Positions 13,079 through 24,097 of a stretch of DNA of 64,000 bases are shown here, one piece after another. A program made the position numbers and the translations under genes. Source of the DNA: Adiantum capillus-veneris (Eukaryota > Streptophyta > Polypodiopsida > Polypodiales > Pteridaceae); NCBI GenBank assembly GCA_014529385.2, contig CM043962.1, forward strand, positions 88,809,180-88,873,179. Reading direction: 5' to 3'. The notes beneath the pieces were generated by a model, which saw only the letters and a list, made by a program, of their open reading frames with translations, did no database searches and was not told the origin of the DNA. Numbering within the stretch: position 1 is the stretch's first letter; each line of letters begins with the position of its first letter.

Positions 13079-13482
13079 CCTAACAACTTTTAGGTGTAAA
13101 CTTTTTAGGTGTACTTTGGCACTTCAAGCCCTAGTTGCTACTCCTCTTTACCCCTTTAGAAAAAGCACTCACGCTATTGTACCTGTGGCTCGAATACCAT
13201 TAATTGCAAGGAATAGAAGAGAGGGTCGTTCAACACCAAAACAGCACCGGCTCCTGTCAAGCTTCTAATAGCTCAATAGTGGTTAAGCCGTAGGCAAGCC
13301 CCGTACGACTCCATTATTAAGACCATAGCTCTCGACGGTGATGCCCCGTTAGCTGCACGAAGGCAAGCGCACTGCAAGGCTGAAAAATCCCTCTTCTACT
13401 TACTCACAGGCAATTAATAATACCAACCATTTATAGCTAGCTTGAGGACCTCCCTTCTTGAGCAAGAAAAGAGAAACCTTGT

Positions 13483-13494
13483 GCTCTTATACCA
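13483..13494 (-). other. PBS of chromovirus C
   Basis: On the - strand it reads TGGTATAAGAGC, one mismatch from the initiator-Met PBS, immediately inside the 5' LTR end. Confidence 0.88.
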
Positions 13495-13551
13495 ATGTAA
13501 CATTTAATGGCCTAAAAACTTGTGTGTAGCTGAAATTAGCATGAACATAGT

Positions 13552-13690
13552 GGGCATTTCATTAGAATAGATTCCTAATGATAATTACAAGAGTGCTTAG
13601 GCATTTCATTAGAATAGATTCCTAATGAGAATTAGTGAGCATTTCATTAGTGGGCATTTCATTAGAATAGATTCCTAATGAGAATTACAA
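13552..13690. repeat. Local triplication in the 5' LTR of chromovirus C
   Basis: The segment gcatttcattagaatagatt with flanking bases occurs at about 13,553, 13,601 and 13,653, plus a partial copy near 13,637. The 3' LTR has a single copy at about 5738, so the amplification followed insertion. Confidence 0.85.
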
Positions 13691-15087
13691 GAGTGCTTGG
13701 GTGGAGAGAGCAACAAAAAGCATAACACCTAGTTAGATAGCATGAACAATACTTTCAAAAGAGAGAGAAATTAATCTATTGACAACAGTTGAGGACCGGA
13801 TTTTCATGGAGCCGGTCCCCCCTCCAAAAGGCTTTGTATTATGGTTTCTCCCATCAAGAGAGACATTGTACAATACAATTCTTTGTGTTCCTTCAAGACT
13901 AGCTAGTGCAATGAAGATGAAAGCTTCATGCACTAAGCAAAACACTTATCAAACACAACATCAATTATCTCCGGTCTCAGACCCAAGACCTCACACACCT
14001 TCGAAGATGGTGAGAGCTAGCAGGGTATGAGAGTAGATTGAGAGGAAGAAGGAGTAGTCTTACGAGAAAGATGTACATCTCCTCACATAATCACTCATAT
14101 TAGCATAGCTTAGCTTAGTAATTAGCATGGTAGAGGAGATAAGCATGCATTGAAGCTTGGCTCTTGGTTGGATTTGCATCACAAAGCCAAGAGTTGTTGG
14201 TGTAGGCCTTCCTTCTCACAAGCTTGGAGTAGGTGGTAAGCTTTCCATTAAAGCTTGAGAAGGAGAGAGAGTCTTATTTACTTCACACATGAGATTGTGT
14301 GAGTGTGTGTGTGTGTGATAATGCCTTGCAAAAATCAACCCCCTCTCTCTCTCTCTTGGTCGACCCCTCTTGCTATTTGCTCATGCTACCCTCTCTTTGG
14401 ACCTCCCTAGGGCTAGCCAATGACAATTAAGCAGCATAAGTGATAGCCTTCTGACATGTGTCCCCCTTTCCCCTTTTGTGAGAGCTTGATGTAATTAATA
14501 AATGCAACTAAACTCTCATTGGACCCCTTTGCCTCCTGGCCAATAGGAATCAGGCAAGCCATTGGGCTATTGAATGCTCATTGGACCCCTTGGGAGACTG
14601 CCCAATAGTCTTCTAGAGAGCTTAATTATCATTGGTTCTTTTATTAAGTGTTTTTAAATTAATTAAACTACATTTACTCTAGCCTAATTCTCATTGGTCC
14701 ACCTCCAAGGCCATCCGATAAGAATTGGGTACACCTTGTGGGCATCTGGGCTAGGGAGCTGACATGTGTCCCTCATTCCCTTTGTGTAAAGGGAGCTTGT
14801 GTGTGTGTGTGACTTTCTCTCTCATCCCCTACAAGCAAGGCTCGCCCCCTCCTATGTAGGGATTTGTAAAGACTTTTGGGACACACACAAAGCATCCAAT
14901 TCCCAAAGTTTGACCTTTGGACACAACCTTTGAATTTTGGAACCTTAGCATTTTGGAAGTCTTAATGGGTTGAACCTTAGCGTCTTTTAAGCCCATTATT
15001 GCACATGGCTCTTTTGCAGATGGCCCCCCCTTTGGATCCCTATTTTCCCTCCTTTGGATCCCTACTGTGGCCGGTCTGCTAGCTTAA

Positions 15088-16426
15088 CACTAGGTTGGTA
15101 ATGGGACACTTTTATGTCCTGGGACACTTTTATGTCCTATTAAGTAACCATTTTCCTTGAATTATGTCAAGAGTTTCAAATTGTTTTTTGAGGTGCTATC
15201 TATCTAGAAATTTGTCTCATGAGCTGAAAAAAACTCGACATTTTTTTGGAATATCAATTCCATCTTTAACCTTGTCCTTGCACAACATTTCACAACCTAA
15301 ACTGTGTGAAAAAACGGGTCTTGTTTTTGGATTTTTTCAACTTTTTGCTCCTATACCACTCTAGAATTCATGTTTGTGAGGTCTATAATGCTAGAGAACT
15401 ATCTTTACTAGTCCTCAACATGTCCTAATGCTTGTAGGGAGAAATAAATGTTAAAGTTGTAAGTTATGACCAAATTACAAAAATTGTCAAATCCTGTTTT
15501 TTAGCCAATTTAAGCTCTTCTATTATTTTTTTGGTGGCTTTCATGATATCCAAATGCAATTTTGATTTTCTATGTCGCATATTGTAACATAAAGCTAATA
15601 TTCCTTGAGTTTTGGGGCACCTAATACCCTATTTTGCATAGTACACAACGATGGTTGATTTTTTCAATTATAGAAGAAAATGAAACATTCTAGTATATCA
15701 AGTATAGCTATTTCAATATGGCTAGTTTCTTGTGACAACTATATGCATTTTGTAGGTAGTAACAATATCTAGTCATAAGGATCGAATTTGGCTAGATATT
15801 GAACAGTTTCTATGGGATTCTACAACTCATAATGTTGAACCCAGTTTTTTCATGTTTACTGTATTTAGCACTTCATCTTTGTCCCCAAGATTCCCCTTGG
15901 TAAGAAATGTATTATTCTTTTGACATGCTCCATGTCTCCTTATGAACCTAAAGGACAAAAGGGAACTAAGAAAACATGCATATATTATTTGTATTGAGCG
16001 TGGCTATAGAAACTTTGATGATAGGTTTGCAGAATGGTAAAAATTCAATTTTTTGGTAGCTATTTCTTTTGGCAAAAAAAAAAATAGTGAGTGAGAATCA
16101 ATTATATGTTCTGATCACCAACCCATTGAAGTTAACTAGGGAATTTATCTCAAGTCCTACAAAAATCCCTAATCTTATTTTTATGCAACAAAACATAAGA
16201 AATGCGTGTTTTGATGAAAATGTACTGGTCCATCAACTTTGGAGGCTTGGTGTGACCAAAAGATGAGAAATTTTACAAGTTTCTTATTTTTTACGTGTGT
16301 AGTATGCCTTGAACTATAACCTCATGAAAAGATTTTACAAAATGAGTGGATCTACTACGGTTTTGGAGGTTTTCTCCAAAATCCTGAAAGGACACTTTTA
16401 TGTCCTGTTAGGTTACCAACCTAGTG
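15088..16426. mobile_element. TTAA-flanked inverted-repeat DNA transposon (non-autonomous, 1.34 kb)
   Basis: Both ends carry the inverted repeat CACTAGGTTGGTAA / TTACCAACCTAGTG. The flanks are TTAA on each side (15,084-15,087 and 16,427-16,430); removing the element and one TTAA restores the C LTR as seen at 7,676-7,690. Subterminal copies of ggacacttttatgtcc, itself nearly palindromic, lie at both ends, doubled at the left. The interior is A/T-rich with no ORF over about 70 codons. A TTAA target duplication is the mark of piggyBac transposons; the CACTA-like tip is coincidental, because CACTA elements make 3-bp duplications and the 3-mers here do not match. Confidence 0.88.
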
Positions 16427-16531
16427 TTAACCAATATTCTAGCTTTTTCTCCCCTGGAACTTCCCCGTATTAAATGATCAGTTTAACATGAGAAAATCAT
16501 TTAGGACAATTAGATATTGATTATTATGACA

Positions 16532-16547
16532 GCCGTCGTGCCGTCGC

Positions 16548-16638
<91 letters not shown>

Positions 16639-16916
16639 ACACACACACACAAGGAAATGAAGAAGAAGATGGAGATGGAGCAAGAGCACTCTTCAATTGC
16701 ACAAATGAGAGAATGAGTGATTTTTAGGTTTAGGTGACTTTTATATGAGCTGCCCCATTCACACTTGGGCACCCATGCTTAGCCAACTAACCCTTGAATG
16801 TTCTAGCTAGAGTGCACCTCAGCGTGCGTCTCTCATCGGCGATCACTCTTACCCTTTTCCTATTGGACCAACAAGCCCAACCCATGACTACTAGAAGTGG
16901 ATGCCGGTGATTAACA
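16532..16916 (-). repeat. Element B 3' LTR, second part
   Basis: Continues 5515-5679 after the chromovirus C insertion and matches 25,806-26,190, including the (CT)n-(CA)n tract and the final GTTAACA/ATTAACA end. The LTR ends at 16,916, next to the PPT. Confidence 0.9.
16551..16634. repeat. (CT)n microsatellite, 84 bp
   Basis: Pure CT tract followed by a short (CA)n run, inside the element B LTR. The same tract in the right LTR at 25,828-25,910 has a shorter CT and longer CA part. Confidence 0.95.
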
Positions 16917-16929
16917 TGCCCCCCTTCCT
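16917..16929 (-). other. Polypurine tract of element B
   Basis: On the - strand it reads aggaaggggggca directly before the 3' LTR, the expected plus-strand primer. It agrees with the PBS near 25,600 in giving B a leftward direction. Confidence 0.8.
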
Positions 16930-18251
16930 GATATAGATTTCACCCTCAAAATATAATAGTGCAGCATCGTGATCCACGATAGGAGTACCTGTGTCAGAAG
17001 GTAAACAAAATTGTGAAAGCTCAAAGGCAGCATGTGCATGCGTGCAATAAGTGAGATGCATTCATGATATTCTAGGAAATGCAAAAAAAATTCATGAATT
17101 GTAACATTGCCAACTAGAACAAGCGTAGTACTTGAATGAAATGCAATTGAGTTAAGGTCTATTAGGTTGACTTTAAGAGAATTACACAAGAGCTAGGGCT
17201 AAAGTAAGTACTAGATTGACCAACATTAATTAAAAAATGTCGACTAAAGAGTAGTTAACCCTAGGAATACTCGTCGGGGTCTAAAGACTAGTGACCTTGT
17301 CACTTATACCACTTAAGTGTGATCAACATAAAATACAAGAAAGTTTGTGCTATTTTCTTTCTCTTTTCTCTTTTGTTTTTCTTTCTTGTTGTTGTCATAG
17401 TTGCTACAAGTAGCTGGGGACTCGATGTCTCAAATACCAGCTTGAGCATAATCTAGCCGGGAGACTCGAGGTCTCAAATACCATCTTAACACACGGACTT
17501 CCACAACACAAGTCACACTTAGGTGTAATAAGCTAGAGAGAACTATATCCTCATAGCCTAAAACATTACTAAAGTTACTACAATTAATAGACTATTTAGG
17601 AATTAAAGTCAGCAATTAAGTGGCCTAGTTTAGCCTAAGGTCTTGATACCTACTAAAGCCAACTAATAGACCAAACTCAAAGAGAAGAACAAGGTACTAG
17701 AAGTTTGAAAAAATTATAGCATCTAAATCGGCAATGTCACAACTTCATAAATTTTATGCATTGTTAGAATCAAATGACAAGATGCAAACATATAACTGTG
17801 AAAAGCATAGATAAAAGTAAGTAGTACACCTGATATAATGGAGAACATCCGTTGTAACATGTAAACATCCATTGTCATTTTCCTTTGAAGGCATCCTTAT
17901 GTAGTCACAAACTGCACAATAGTCACCACCAAACATCCTCCTTCCAGAGGCACATCAGTGGAAAAAAAGAACTTTGCCAATAACTGAACTCTAAAATAGA
18001 GACACTCCTATCGTACTAATCCTACCTACCCACCATCACTCAAGTGATGAGAATCAAAGGTGTTTGATGACATAGGTTTCTGTTTCAATGTACCGGATGT
18101 GACATGTATAGGTCTGGGTCAATGATTTGACTAGTATTGTGCACACTTGTTTGCTAATTGCTCTTGCTTTACTTTTTTTCCTTTTTCTATTTTAACTAGG
18201 GTGGTTAGTTACTATATATCTATATATATACAATCCCTAAAATTGGAAAGC
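16930..18251. other. Element B 3' untranslated stretch, no gene seen
   Basis: About 1.3 kb between the PPT and the last coding remnant. It is A/T-rich with scattered stops in all frames. It contains a roughly repeated pair of segments near 17,415-17,490 (gactcgatgtctcaaatacc / gactcgaggtctcaaatacc). No RT, RNase H or integrase motif could be read on either strand. Confidence 0.55.
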
Positions 18252-18724
18252 TCAAGGGTCATGGAAAGAAGGGTAAGAGGGAAATAATTCAATAGGCTGA
18301 CGTGAATGAAGACTCCCCCCTTCCTTGGGTAGATCATACTTTAAAAGGATGTCATAGCCTTTTGGAACCAGATATTTCAATTGGTAATAGGTGAGGATTT
18401 TAGCCAATAGTTCTCTATTACCTTGGATGCCTGCAAGGGTGGTAAGGTACTCTCCCATGAACGAACTTGAAGTAGTACATCAGGTAATAATTGAATAATG
18501 GGAGGTGTCAAATCTTTTGTAGCTTCATGGAGGCTGCCTATGGTAGGTGGAGGTTGTGTAAAAGCTTTTACCTCTATGGATGCATTACATGAGGATCTAA
18601 AAGCTTCATGGAACTCCCCCTTTCCTGAGCTAAGCCGAATAGATTGGTTTTGCCTTGGAATCCAAACTAGCTCTGGAATAGGTGTGTAGCATTCTGTGAT
18701 TTTTCCCTTCCCACGGTCTTCCAT
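18252..18724 (-). pseudogene. Element B polyprotein C-terminal tail (no domain recognised)
   Basis: Two overlapping frames (18,377-18,724 and 18,252-18,458) look like one reading frame split by a frameshift near 18,430. The predicted tail ends with YQLKYLVPKGYDILLKYD and a proline-rich stretch. No known domain is recognised. It lies downstream of the second protease-like domain in B. Confidence 0.5.
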
Positions 18725-18856
18725 CGGCTTTGGAATTACAAAGTTTGACTCACATGGTTTCGTAGTAGATAGGAAAGGACAGGATTTACATTTAGGTACC
18801 CAAACTCGATCATTTCCATCATAGTAGCCTTGGGCTCCTAATAGTTGTTTGGGAAT

Positions 18857-19069
18857 TCAATATGATTTGGTTTTCACCTTCTTAACCTGAGTGGACGCCT
18901 TCATTTGAGGTTTCCTTTGTGAATGAATTCGAACCATAGGGGGGTCCGATAACGATACCTTAGGGACCCATTGATATGTATCCTTGGTTAGATCACGTGG
19001 AGCCTTTGATGTAGCACTATCTATCATAGCCATGGAAGTTGAAGCTTTAGAGGGTTGTGCTATTGGCAA
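18857..19069 (-). pseudogene. Element B coding remnant between the protease-like domain and tail
   Basis: A 70-codon frame, basic and Ser/Thr-rich (for example TYQWVPKVSLSDPPMVRI), in the same frame class as the next two upstream blocks. No domain recognised. It is retained only because it lies in line with the other B coding blocks. Confidence 0.35.
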
Positions 19070-19099
19070 GGATGTTGTGACTTTTTGGATTCCCTAGGT

Positions 19100-19552
19100 T
19101 TATATTACCCTCCATAGTACCAACAAGCATGACCAAAAGGCTTTGAACCCCGGTTCCATTATCATAAATAACAGGAGTGTGTAGGATTCCAAAACAATGG
19201 TCTTCTTCTTATTGACACCCTTGACTTGGATGGTGCTTGTGGATAGGGGTGGTTTTTCTAGCTGACACCAAACTCCATAGGATAACAAATTATGTTGAGC
19301 TCCTATATCCAATAATGCGTTACATAGTACTCTCCCATAGAGTCTATTTAGTTCAATTGGATATTGTAGAGGTGGCTCAGATTCCAAAGAATCATCATCA
19401 ATGTCTTCAAAAAAAGCTTCCGTGATTCCCAAATTAGCCTCTCGTTGGCATCTAAGACGTTGTTGTCTTTCTTGAGCTTCAACTCTTGCTTGGATCTTTT
19501 TAAGCTCTACCTGTTCTTTGGCGATGTCAATGGATTGTGAACTACACCACAT
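19100..19552 (-). pseudogene. Element B second retropepsin-like domain
   Basis: A 150-codon frame with an N-terminal charged helix (LKKIQARVEAQERQQRLR) followed by ALLDIGAQHNLLSYGVW. This has the shape of the retropepsin flap and active-site strand (ALLDTGATxNxIS in plant gypsy proteases), but the catalytic triad reads Asp-Ile-Gly. The C-terminal psi-loop cannot be followed before the stop. As a second protease-like domain in one element it is unusual. The alternative is a DNA-binding or scaffold use of the fold. Confidence 0.55.
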
Positions 19553-19671
19553 AACGCTTTGAAGGTATTCTCCCTAGTTATCTACCAAATTTCGATGAAC
19601 ATCACATGCCCCTATGTAATTAAGCCATTCTATGGTAGAGTTCTTTTCATTTATTCTAGCACGCAATTTTC

Positions 19672-20136
19672 TCAATATCGTGGCCTCTTATATCTCTTAC
19701 TCTTCTTGTCTAATTTTTTATTACGGTCGATTTCTTCTCCCTTAGATAGATTGTCATCTAGGGTACCACTAGGCCCTGAATGGTTTGTCCCCACATTTGC
19801 ACTAAGATTTAACTCAGATTCTTCATCCTCACAATCAATTTCAATTGATGATTCTGACCCAAAATCGTGGGGGCTATAGTCTTTTGAGACGCTACTGGTT
19901 CCAATGCTAGTCAAACCTTCATCTTGTAGGTCATCATAAGCTATATGCATTTGTTTTAGCATATTTAAGGGTATGAGTGGTGGCATTTCATCCCACTCAG
20001 GTGTTACCCAGGTCGTCCCCCTGTTTCCCCAAGTGTCTATGGTTGCTGCTAAGTGGACCCAATCCACATTGTCCGACTCAGTCATCCCAGGTAGTACATC
20101 CATATAAGGAGAATCTTCCCCAACATCAGTGTCCAC
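19672..20136 (-). pseudogene. Element B acidic linker
   Basis: A 154-codon frame, strongly acidic and Ser-rich (SSIEIDCEDEESELNLS), ending in a basic cluster (KKLDKKSKRYKRPRY). It overlaps the preceding protease-like frame by about 10 bases in another frame, which suggests a frameshift near 20,130 rather than a separate gene. No domain recognised. Confidence 0.45.
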
Positions 20137-21007
20137 TTTTACATGTGTAACAATACTGCAATGGGGCCGAGTAAACTATGGTGTCAGATCTATTATCAAT
20201 TATAAACCTGTTTCCTAGAGGATGTGCTCGACCAGTTACAAGATCCACTCGAATGATAGAATCTTTGAACTGCAAGTAGACATGGTTTTTTGACCAGTCA
20301 TGCACCATTTTTGCTTCCCTCATGAAAGGACGTCCTAAGATCATCTTAGATGACATAGTGCACTTGGAGAAATCCATAACAATGAAGGTATTTCTTATTT
20401 TATGTCCAAAGACCTTGATCTTGAGATCTTCTAGCATCTCGATAGGTTTAACAGTAGACCCATTGGCCATCTTTACTACTATGGTTGTGGTCCCAAGGTG
20501 AGGTCTTCCCATAGCTTCCCAGCAATTTTTAGTCACAATGCTAACCCCAACACCACCATCAAGGATTCCCTTCATAGTTAATCCCTTGGTAGTGATTGGT
20601 ATGGTTGCATTGGATTCATCACCCTCAAAGTATTGTCCCAACTTGTTAACAGGTATTTCTACAACAAAGTTCTCATCTAGGTTGGATTGTGGATCTAAGT
20701 GTTCCTCCTCTATTGGCATCTCCCTAGCTCCATCCATCTGTGCAAATTGTGGTAGCCCGACCTTCAATTCTCCATTGAGGAAAGCTTGAAGAGCTAAGAA
20801 TAGCTCATGGTCTCCATATAGTTTGGACATGATGGTGGTGCTAACTTCTAAAGCCATGAAATCCATATATTTGGCAATATTTAATGGCACCTTTTGGGCT
20901 TCAGTCCCTTGACCTGGGGAAGATGGGATCTCCATTTCTTCGATAGGGTCAGGTAGTCCTCTGTAAACATTATTTCCAACTAGAAGTGAGTACGCCCACT
21001 TTCCCAT
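20126..21007 (-). pseudogene. Element B first retropepsin-like domain
   Basis: A 293-codon frame. Residues from about 130 carry GQYFEGDESN, then TMKGILDGGVGVSIVTKNCW, matching the retropepsin active-site strand but with Asp-Gly-Gly in place of Asp-Thr/Ser-Gly. MILGRPFMREA, about 85 residues further, matches the conserved ILGRxFL segment of plant gypsy proteases. The N-terminal part (KYMDFMALEVSTTIMSKLYG) is unrecognised. With zinc knuckles upstream and no RT downstream, this is the last clear retroviral enzyme-like domain in B. Sure of the fold family; activity doubtful. Confidence 0.7.
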
Positions 21008-21047
21008 GACTTTAAGTCACTTTCTTCTTGGATGACACTAGGTATGG

Positions 21048-21812
21048 CTAGGGGTCTATGGACTTTGTGAGGTTGTTGTTGTGTAGGAACAATGTGTCTG
21101 TAATCTGGATCTGCCTAGGTGTTGGTTCTAGATCCCTTTGGGTATCTTCTACCAAACTCCTTAATTGCTTGACTCGCTCGATCTCCTCTGTAGGGTTTGG
21201 ATAAGTTCCTATCTTCTTCTTGAATCCTAGCCATTGTGGCTCGTGACGATCTTCCTTGTTGGTTTCTTTCTTAGTGGTCGTTTTGGTCTCCATGGTTTCA
21301 CCTGAATCAAAATCCTCTTTAGCGTCGTTCATATATACGGGGTTGTCACCAGTCCCTATGTTGGTCTTTCGCGTTTTCTTCTTCTTCTGAGATTGGGCAA
21401 TTGATGTCGTGTCTCTTTCTTCAAGAATATAATTTTGTTTTTGGAGCATCGATCATGTGAGTACGTTTATCGGTACCACAGGTGTACTTTGTGATGGCTC
21501 CTCAGTAGCCTCAATCAAGTTTAATGGCGTGATCTCTGATGCATTTTGATTATTTGGACATTGGGCAATCAAATGATCTATGCCATATCGATTACACATG
21601 AGTATTGGCATTGTAGACGTGCTCGCTTGATTGGTTTGCATTAGTGTCGTGTTCTTTTGTAGCCTAATAGAACACTCGGCCACACGATGTGGACCTCCAC
21701 ACTCATAGCATTGAAGAGGTGGTCTCTTGGCAGTGTAATTGATATTTTGGCCTCTTGCAGCAAGAGTAGCCACTTGATAGACAAGTTTGACTTGTCCCCA
21801 ATAGTCCTCCAT
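21048..21812 (-). pseudogene. Element B gag zinc-knuckle region
   Basis: Two blocks in one frame (21,453-21,812 and 21,048-21,449), separated by a single stop. The first contains QCYECGGPHRVAEC, a zinc knuckle with one residue fewer between Cys and His than the usual CX2CX4HX4C. The second is Lys/Glu-rich. The region lies between the duplicated knuckles and the protease-like domain. Confidence 0.6.
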
Positions 21813-21880
21813 GTATTGTGGACTTTCTTCAAGTGCATCAATCCCATAGGCAATATTAGGGTCTATATCTTCCTCACAGC

Positions 21881-22513
21881 AATAGATGACTCACAACCCA
21901 CTTGATTCACATAAGTGATTCTTGGATGTGGTGGTTGTGGTCCTAGCACTGGAGGTGGTAAGGGTGTTATTTGAACAACATTTTGGGCCCTAGGGACCAT
22001 GTGTTATGACGTTTTTTCAAGAGGTGGGGCCGGCATCAATGCAGGCACTCGAAGTGTGTCTGTCCATGCTAAGGCTGGTCTATTGGCCATTGCGCGCTTA
22101 AATACTATGCAATCCTTAGCTTGATGACCGTACCTCTCACAGGCATTGCAATTCCCATTGAATTTTACTCTAAAAGTAGGGCATTCACGGCCTTCCAAAC
22201 AAGCAATAGATGACTCACGACCCACTTGATTCACAGAAGTGATTCTTGGATGTGGTGGTTGTGGTCCTAGCACTGGAGGTGGTAAGGGTGTTGTTTGAAC
22301 AACTTTTTGGGCCCTAGGGACCATGTGTTGTGACATTTTTTCAAGAGGTGGGACCGGCATCAATGCAGGCACTCGAAGTGTGTCTGTCCATGCTAAGGCT
22401 GGTCTATTGGCCATTGCACGCTTAAATACTATGCAATCCTTAGCTTGATGACCATACCTCCCACAAGCATTGCAAATTCCCATTGAATTTTACTCTAAAA
22501 GTAGGGCATTCAC
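21881..22513. repeat. 324-bp tandem duplication in element B gag
   Basis: 21,881-22,188 and 22,205-22,513 are near-identical and offset by 324-325 bp. Each copy encodes one zinc knuckle. 324 is divisible by three, so the original duplication would have kept the frame; an extra base in the second copy (near 22,472) now shifts it. Confidence 0.88.
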
Positions 22514-22736
22514 TGGTACTATGCGGACCATAGCATACTGAGCACCATTGTTGCTCCCTTCTTGGATACATATGATTGTTTTGTGGAGCACGATTGTCTT
22601 TAAGACTCTCTTGAATGGCCTTGGTGAGATCTGCTAAAGTCATCTCAGATATCTTTGGCTCCTTAGCAATAGGCTTTAGGGTCATTGGTTGATGCCCCGA
22701 TGCTTGCGAGCTAGTAGATTTAGGCTCAACAGACAC
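22004..22736 (-). pseudogene. Element B gag: duplicated zinc knuckles
   Basis: The frame 22,440-22,736 carries CSVCYGPHSTSEC and the beginning of the next knuckle. The frame 22,004-22,483 carries CNACGRYGHQAKDC and a second copy CNACERYGHQAKDC, both CX2CX4HX4C, separated by a Pro-rich spacer (PVPPLEKMSQHM). Knuckle domains bind retroelement RNA for packaging. A frameshift near 22,475 joins the two frames. Confidence 0.7.
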
Positions 22737-22769
22737 TCTTTCTCCTTAAATCATTAAATTATCCTCCAA

Positions 22770-23201
22770 TTAGATCGAATTGGTGGTGACTGCTTCCCAA
22801 GTGGTGATACCTCCAATGACTAGGCCATTGTAGATATCTTCATGTCGCAATCCCCTAATGAAACTATCAAGCAATTGATTATTATTGAAGCGCTCATTTG
22901 GATTACGACGAGAATTCAAATGCTTCAAGCAACTAATAAAGTCTCTCACCGAGTATCCTTCCTCTCGTTGGGCTTTCTGGAGCTGAGAGGCTACGTCCCA
23001 AAGCACTCCCTCTCGTATGTATTCTTTCAAGAACAGTCTCCTAAGAGTAGGGTAAATCGTTTTTTCTTCCACCCTTAGGGTTCTATACCAATCCCCAGCC
23101 TTCACACTTAAGGTTAGGCTTAAAGCATTACTCTTATGTAGGTCATTGTGCTCTCCTAGAGAATCGCATATTTGTTCAAACACTTCGATATTCTTTCTCA
23201 C
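22770..23201 (-). pseudogene. Element B Gag core (retrotrans_gag domain)
   Basis: A 143-codon frame with the typical Ty3/gypsy capsid pattern: SLTLSVKAGDWYRTL, then FLKEYIREGVLWDVASQLQK, then the EEGYSVRDFISCLKHL and LLDSFIRGLRHEDIY blocks. This is the retrotrans_gag domain that forms the particle shell. It is in the same frame as 22,440-22,736 and 23,301-23,513. Stops near 22,740 and 23,215 interrupt it. Confidence 0.8.
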
Positions 23202-23300
23202 ATCCCCGTCTCCACTAAATTTTTATGTGAGCTTGGCTATTTGTATTGCCTTACTTCTAGGCTCTCTATCATGCGTGTTACGCATATTCTTAGCAATAGA

Positions 23301-24079
23301 TCAACTGATAGCTTGAGAAAATTTTGCCAAGTCACCTAAGTGAGCAGGCACCATGGGTGAAGGCGCTCCAGAGACTACATGTGGAGTAGGTATTGGCATT
23401 GGGCTTGGTGCATAGGAAGCCCTTGGGTTCCAAGTTTGGTACGGTGTTGTGCCATGTGGTGGCCCAAAGTTCATATGTGTGGCCCTAAGCATAGCAGACG
23501 TCGGATGTGACATGCTAATGCTAGCCGGTATGGTCCCATGGAAATAAGAGCTTGGGTGTTGTGTTGTGGAGAATAGGTCATTGAGACAATGGGAGGGGTA
23601 GGAACTACATGAGTATGAGGACCTATAGGTGTATACGATTGGTACACACTTGTAAGTATTGTTGCAAGCATTGAGCTACCATGTAGCGGTGCTTTACTAA
23701 GAAATGAGGTCCATGGCGTGTTTCTTGGCATGCCCATCATTGAGGTAGGCATGGTAGTCGTGGTGTCATCAAGGAAAAGATGATCTAGACTTGGAAAGGT
23801 AAAGCTATCACTTGTGGGCTCAGATTGCACTGAGACCCGTGGTGAAACAACATATGGAGGATCCATCGGACTTATCGAGGGAGTCTCCATTTGCGATAAG
23901 GTTGGTTGTTTAGCCTTCCCTGTATCCAAGAATCTCATGAGACCCGTTGAAGGCATGTGGATCCCCTTGTTCTGTCTCTCTAGCTCAATAACCCTATGGA
24001 TGACCTCACAAACTCTTTGTTGTTGATCCTCTACACTAGTAGCACCCGTAGTGGATTGTAGGACATCTAACCAACCCAC
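23301..24079 (-). pseudogene. Element B gag N-terminal Pro/Ser-rich region
   Basis: Two frames (23,471-24,079 and 23,301-23,513) joined by a frameshift near 23,500. The sequence is rich in Pro, Ser, Thr and Met (for example SPMDPPYVVSPRVSVQSEPT), starting with VEDQQQRVCEVIHRVIELER. Likely the disordered N-terminal part of Gag. No domain recognised. Confidence 0.5.
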
Positions 24080-24097
24080 GTGATAGGTGTGAATTGT

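Larger units (their letters stand above)
13496..16531 (-). repeat. 5' LTR of chromovirus C, enlarged by a nested transposon
   Basis: Homologous to 5680-7782. It is interrupted at 15,088-16,426 by an inverted-repeat transposon. It lacks a block of about 450 bp present in the other LTR (junction near 14,563) and carries a local triplication at 13,552-13,690. Without the transposon it is about 1.7 kb. Confidence 0.9.

Noticed and set aside
15088-16426. CACTA (En/Spm) transposon, from the CACTA tip
   Set aside because: The 3-bp flanks are TAA and TTA and do not match; only a 4-bp TTAA duplication fits.
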